Below are positions 5,553-5,666 of a DNA stretch of 5,666 bases, in pieces. The translations under genes and the position numbers were made by a program. How positions within the stretch are numbered: position 1 is the stretch's first letter; the number at the start of each line of letters is the position of its first letter. The DNA is from JAEUKQ01 sp964414755 (GTDB lineage Bacteria > Pseudomonadota > Alphaproteobacteria > JAEUKQ01). The notes under the pieces are model-generated. The model was not told the DNA's origin and made no database searches. It saw only the letters and a program-made list of their open reading frames with translations. The stretch lies in NCBI GenBank assembly GCA_964414755.1, contig CAYPXH010000059.1, positions 1 through 5,666 on the forward strand, read 5' to 3'.

Positions 5553-5578
5553 TAAGGTTCGTTGATCAAACATCATCC

Positions 5579-5666
5579 GGAGGGGTGGCCGAGCGGCTGA
5601 AGGCGCACGCTTGGAAAGCGTGTATATGGCAACATATCGCGGGTTCGAATCCCGCCCCCTCCGCCA
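5579..5666 (+). tRNA. tRNA-Ser (anticodon GGA)
   Basis: A complete 88-base class II tRNA ending at the last base of the window. The acceptor GGAGGGG pairs with CCCCTCC, with discriminator G and encoded CCA. The D region has GTGGCCGAGCGGCTGAAGGC, typical of serine tRNAs. The anticodon stem CACGC/GCGTG holds loop TTGGAAA with anticodon GGA at 5613-5615 (decodes UCC and UCU). The long variable arm is ATATG-GCAA-CATAT, and the T arm has GGGTTCGAATCCC. Terminator or attachment sequences on its 3' side would be outside the window. Confidence 0.97.

Larger units (their letters stand above)
5241..5578. other. Divergent intergenic region between neu operon and tRNA-Ser
   Basis: This 338-base AT-rich stretch carries the leftward operon promoter with its palindrome and the rightward tRNA-Ser promoter. 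Frames stay open on both strands here (plus strand to 5565, minus strand to about 5435), but neither has a ribosome binding site nor a recognisable domain, and they overlap each other. No gene is called. Confidence 0.6.

Noticed and set aside
5239..5565. Plus-strand frame of 108 codons (MEYISFRQINVFIM...)
   Set aside because: It begins inside the start region of the DUF465 gene, has no ribosome binding site, crosses two promoters and shows no recognisable domain.
1895..5666. Genomic island inserted at a tRNA attachment site
   Set aside because: No integrase gene and no second copy of either tRNA 3' end was found in the window, and both tRNA 3' ends face away from the neu operon. By eye the neu genes do not differ in composition from efp and suhB.

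Overview
The window looks like a chromosomal scaffold from an AT-leaning alphaproteobacterium. Three things point there: elongation factor P is followed directly by an inositol-monophosphatase (SuhB-type) gene whose sequence is of the alphaproteobacterial kind; there is a DUF465/YdcH-like small protein with the 'EMARPAPD' core typical of that class; and the tRNA genes carry encoded CCA ends. The species cannot be named. A run of exactly 100 N (1318-1417) shows this is a draft scaffold with a gap of conventional, probably unknown, size.

Left part (1-1317, + strand): the 3' part of efp, then a suhB-like gene with a GTG start that runs into the gap and loses its C-terminus. The EF-P is unusual: the tip residue that is normally modified (Lys or Arg) is Gln.

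Gap edge (1418-1894): no protein gene. Bases 1461-1576 hold four GC-rich hairpins packed end to end. On the minus strand a near-consensus sigma-70 promoter (TTGATT-N17-TATAAT) points into them, and one imperfect pair on the plus strand becomes a G-U pair in minus-strand RNA. The best reading is the 5' part of an unidentified structured RNA on the minus strand, running into the gap. A dispersed palindromic repeat is the main alternative. The same DNA carries a G-quadruplex motif on the plus strand.

Centre and right (1895-5578, all genes on the minus strand): tRNA-Gln(CTG) at 1895-1968, then a compact operon read right to left: a 57-residue DUF465/YdcH-like protein, neuA (CMP-sialic acid synthetase), neuB (sialic acid synthase) and neuC (hydrolysing UDP-GlcNAc 2-epimerase). 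Together neuC, neuB and neuA would turn UDP-GlcNAc into ManNAc, then a nonulosonic acid (Neu5Ac or a relative), then its CMP-activated form for surface glycans. The neuA/neuB (ATGA) and neuB/neuC (TAATG) junctions overlap, which suggests translational coupling. The operon promoter, just upstream of the DUF465 gene, has a perfect palindrome over its -10 element.

Right edge (5579-5666, + strand): a complete tRNA-Ser(GGA) ending at the last base of the window. Both tRNA genes have a TTGCTT/TATAG-type promoter, and the neu operon lies between their 5' sides. No insertion sequence, CRISPR array, prophage gene or clear riboswitch was seen.
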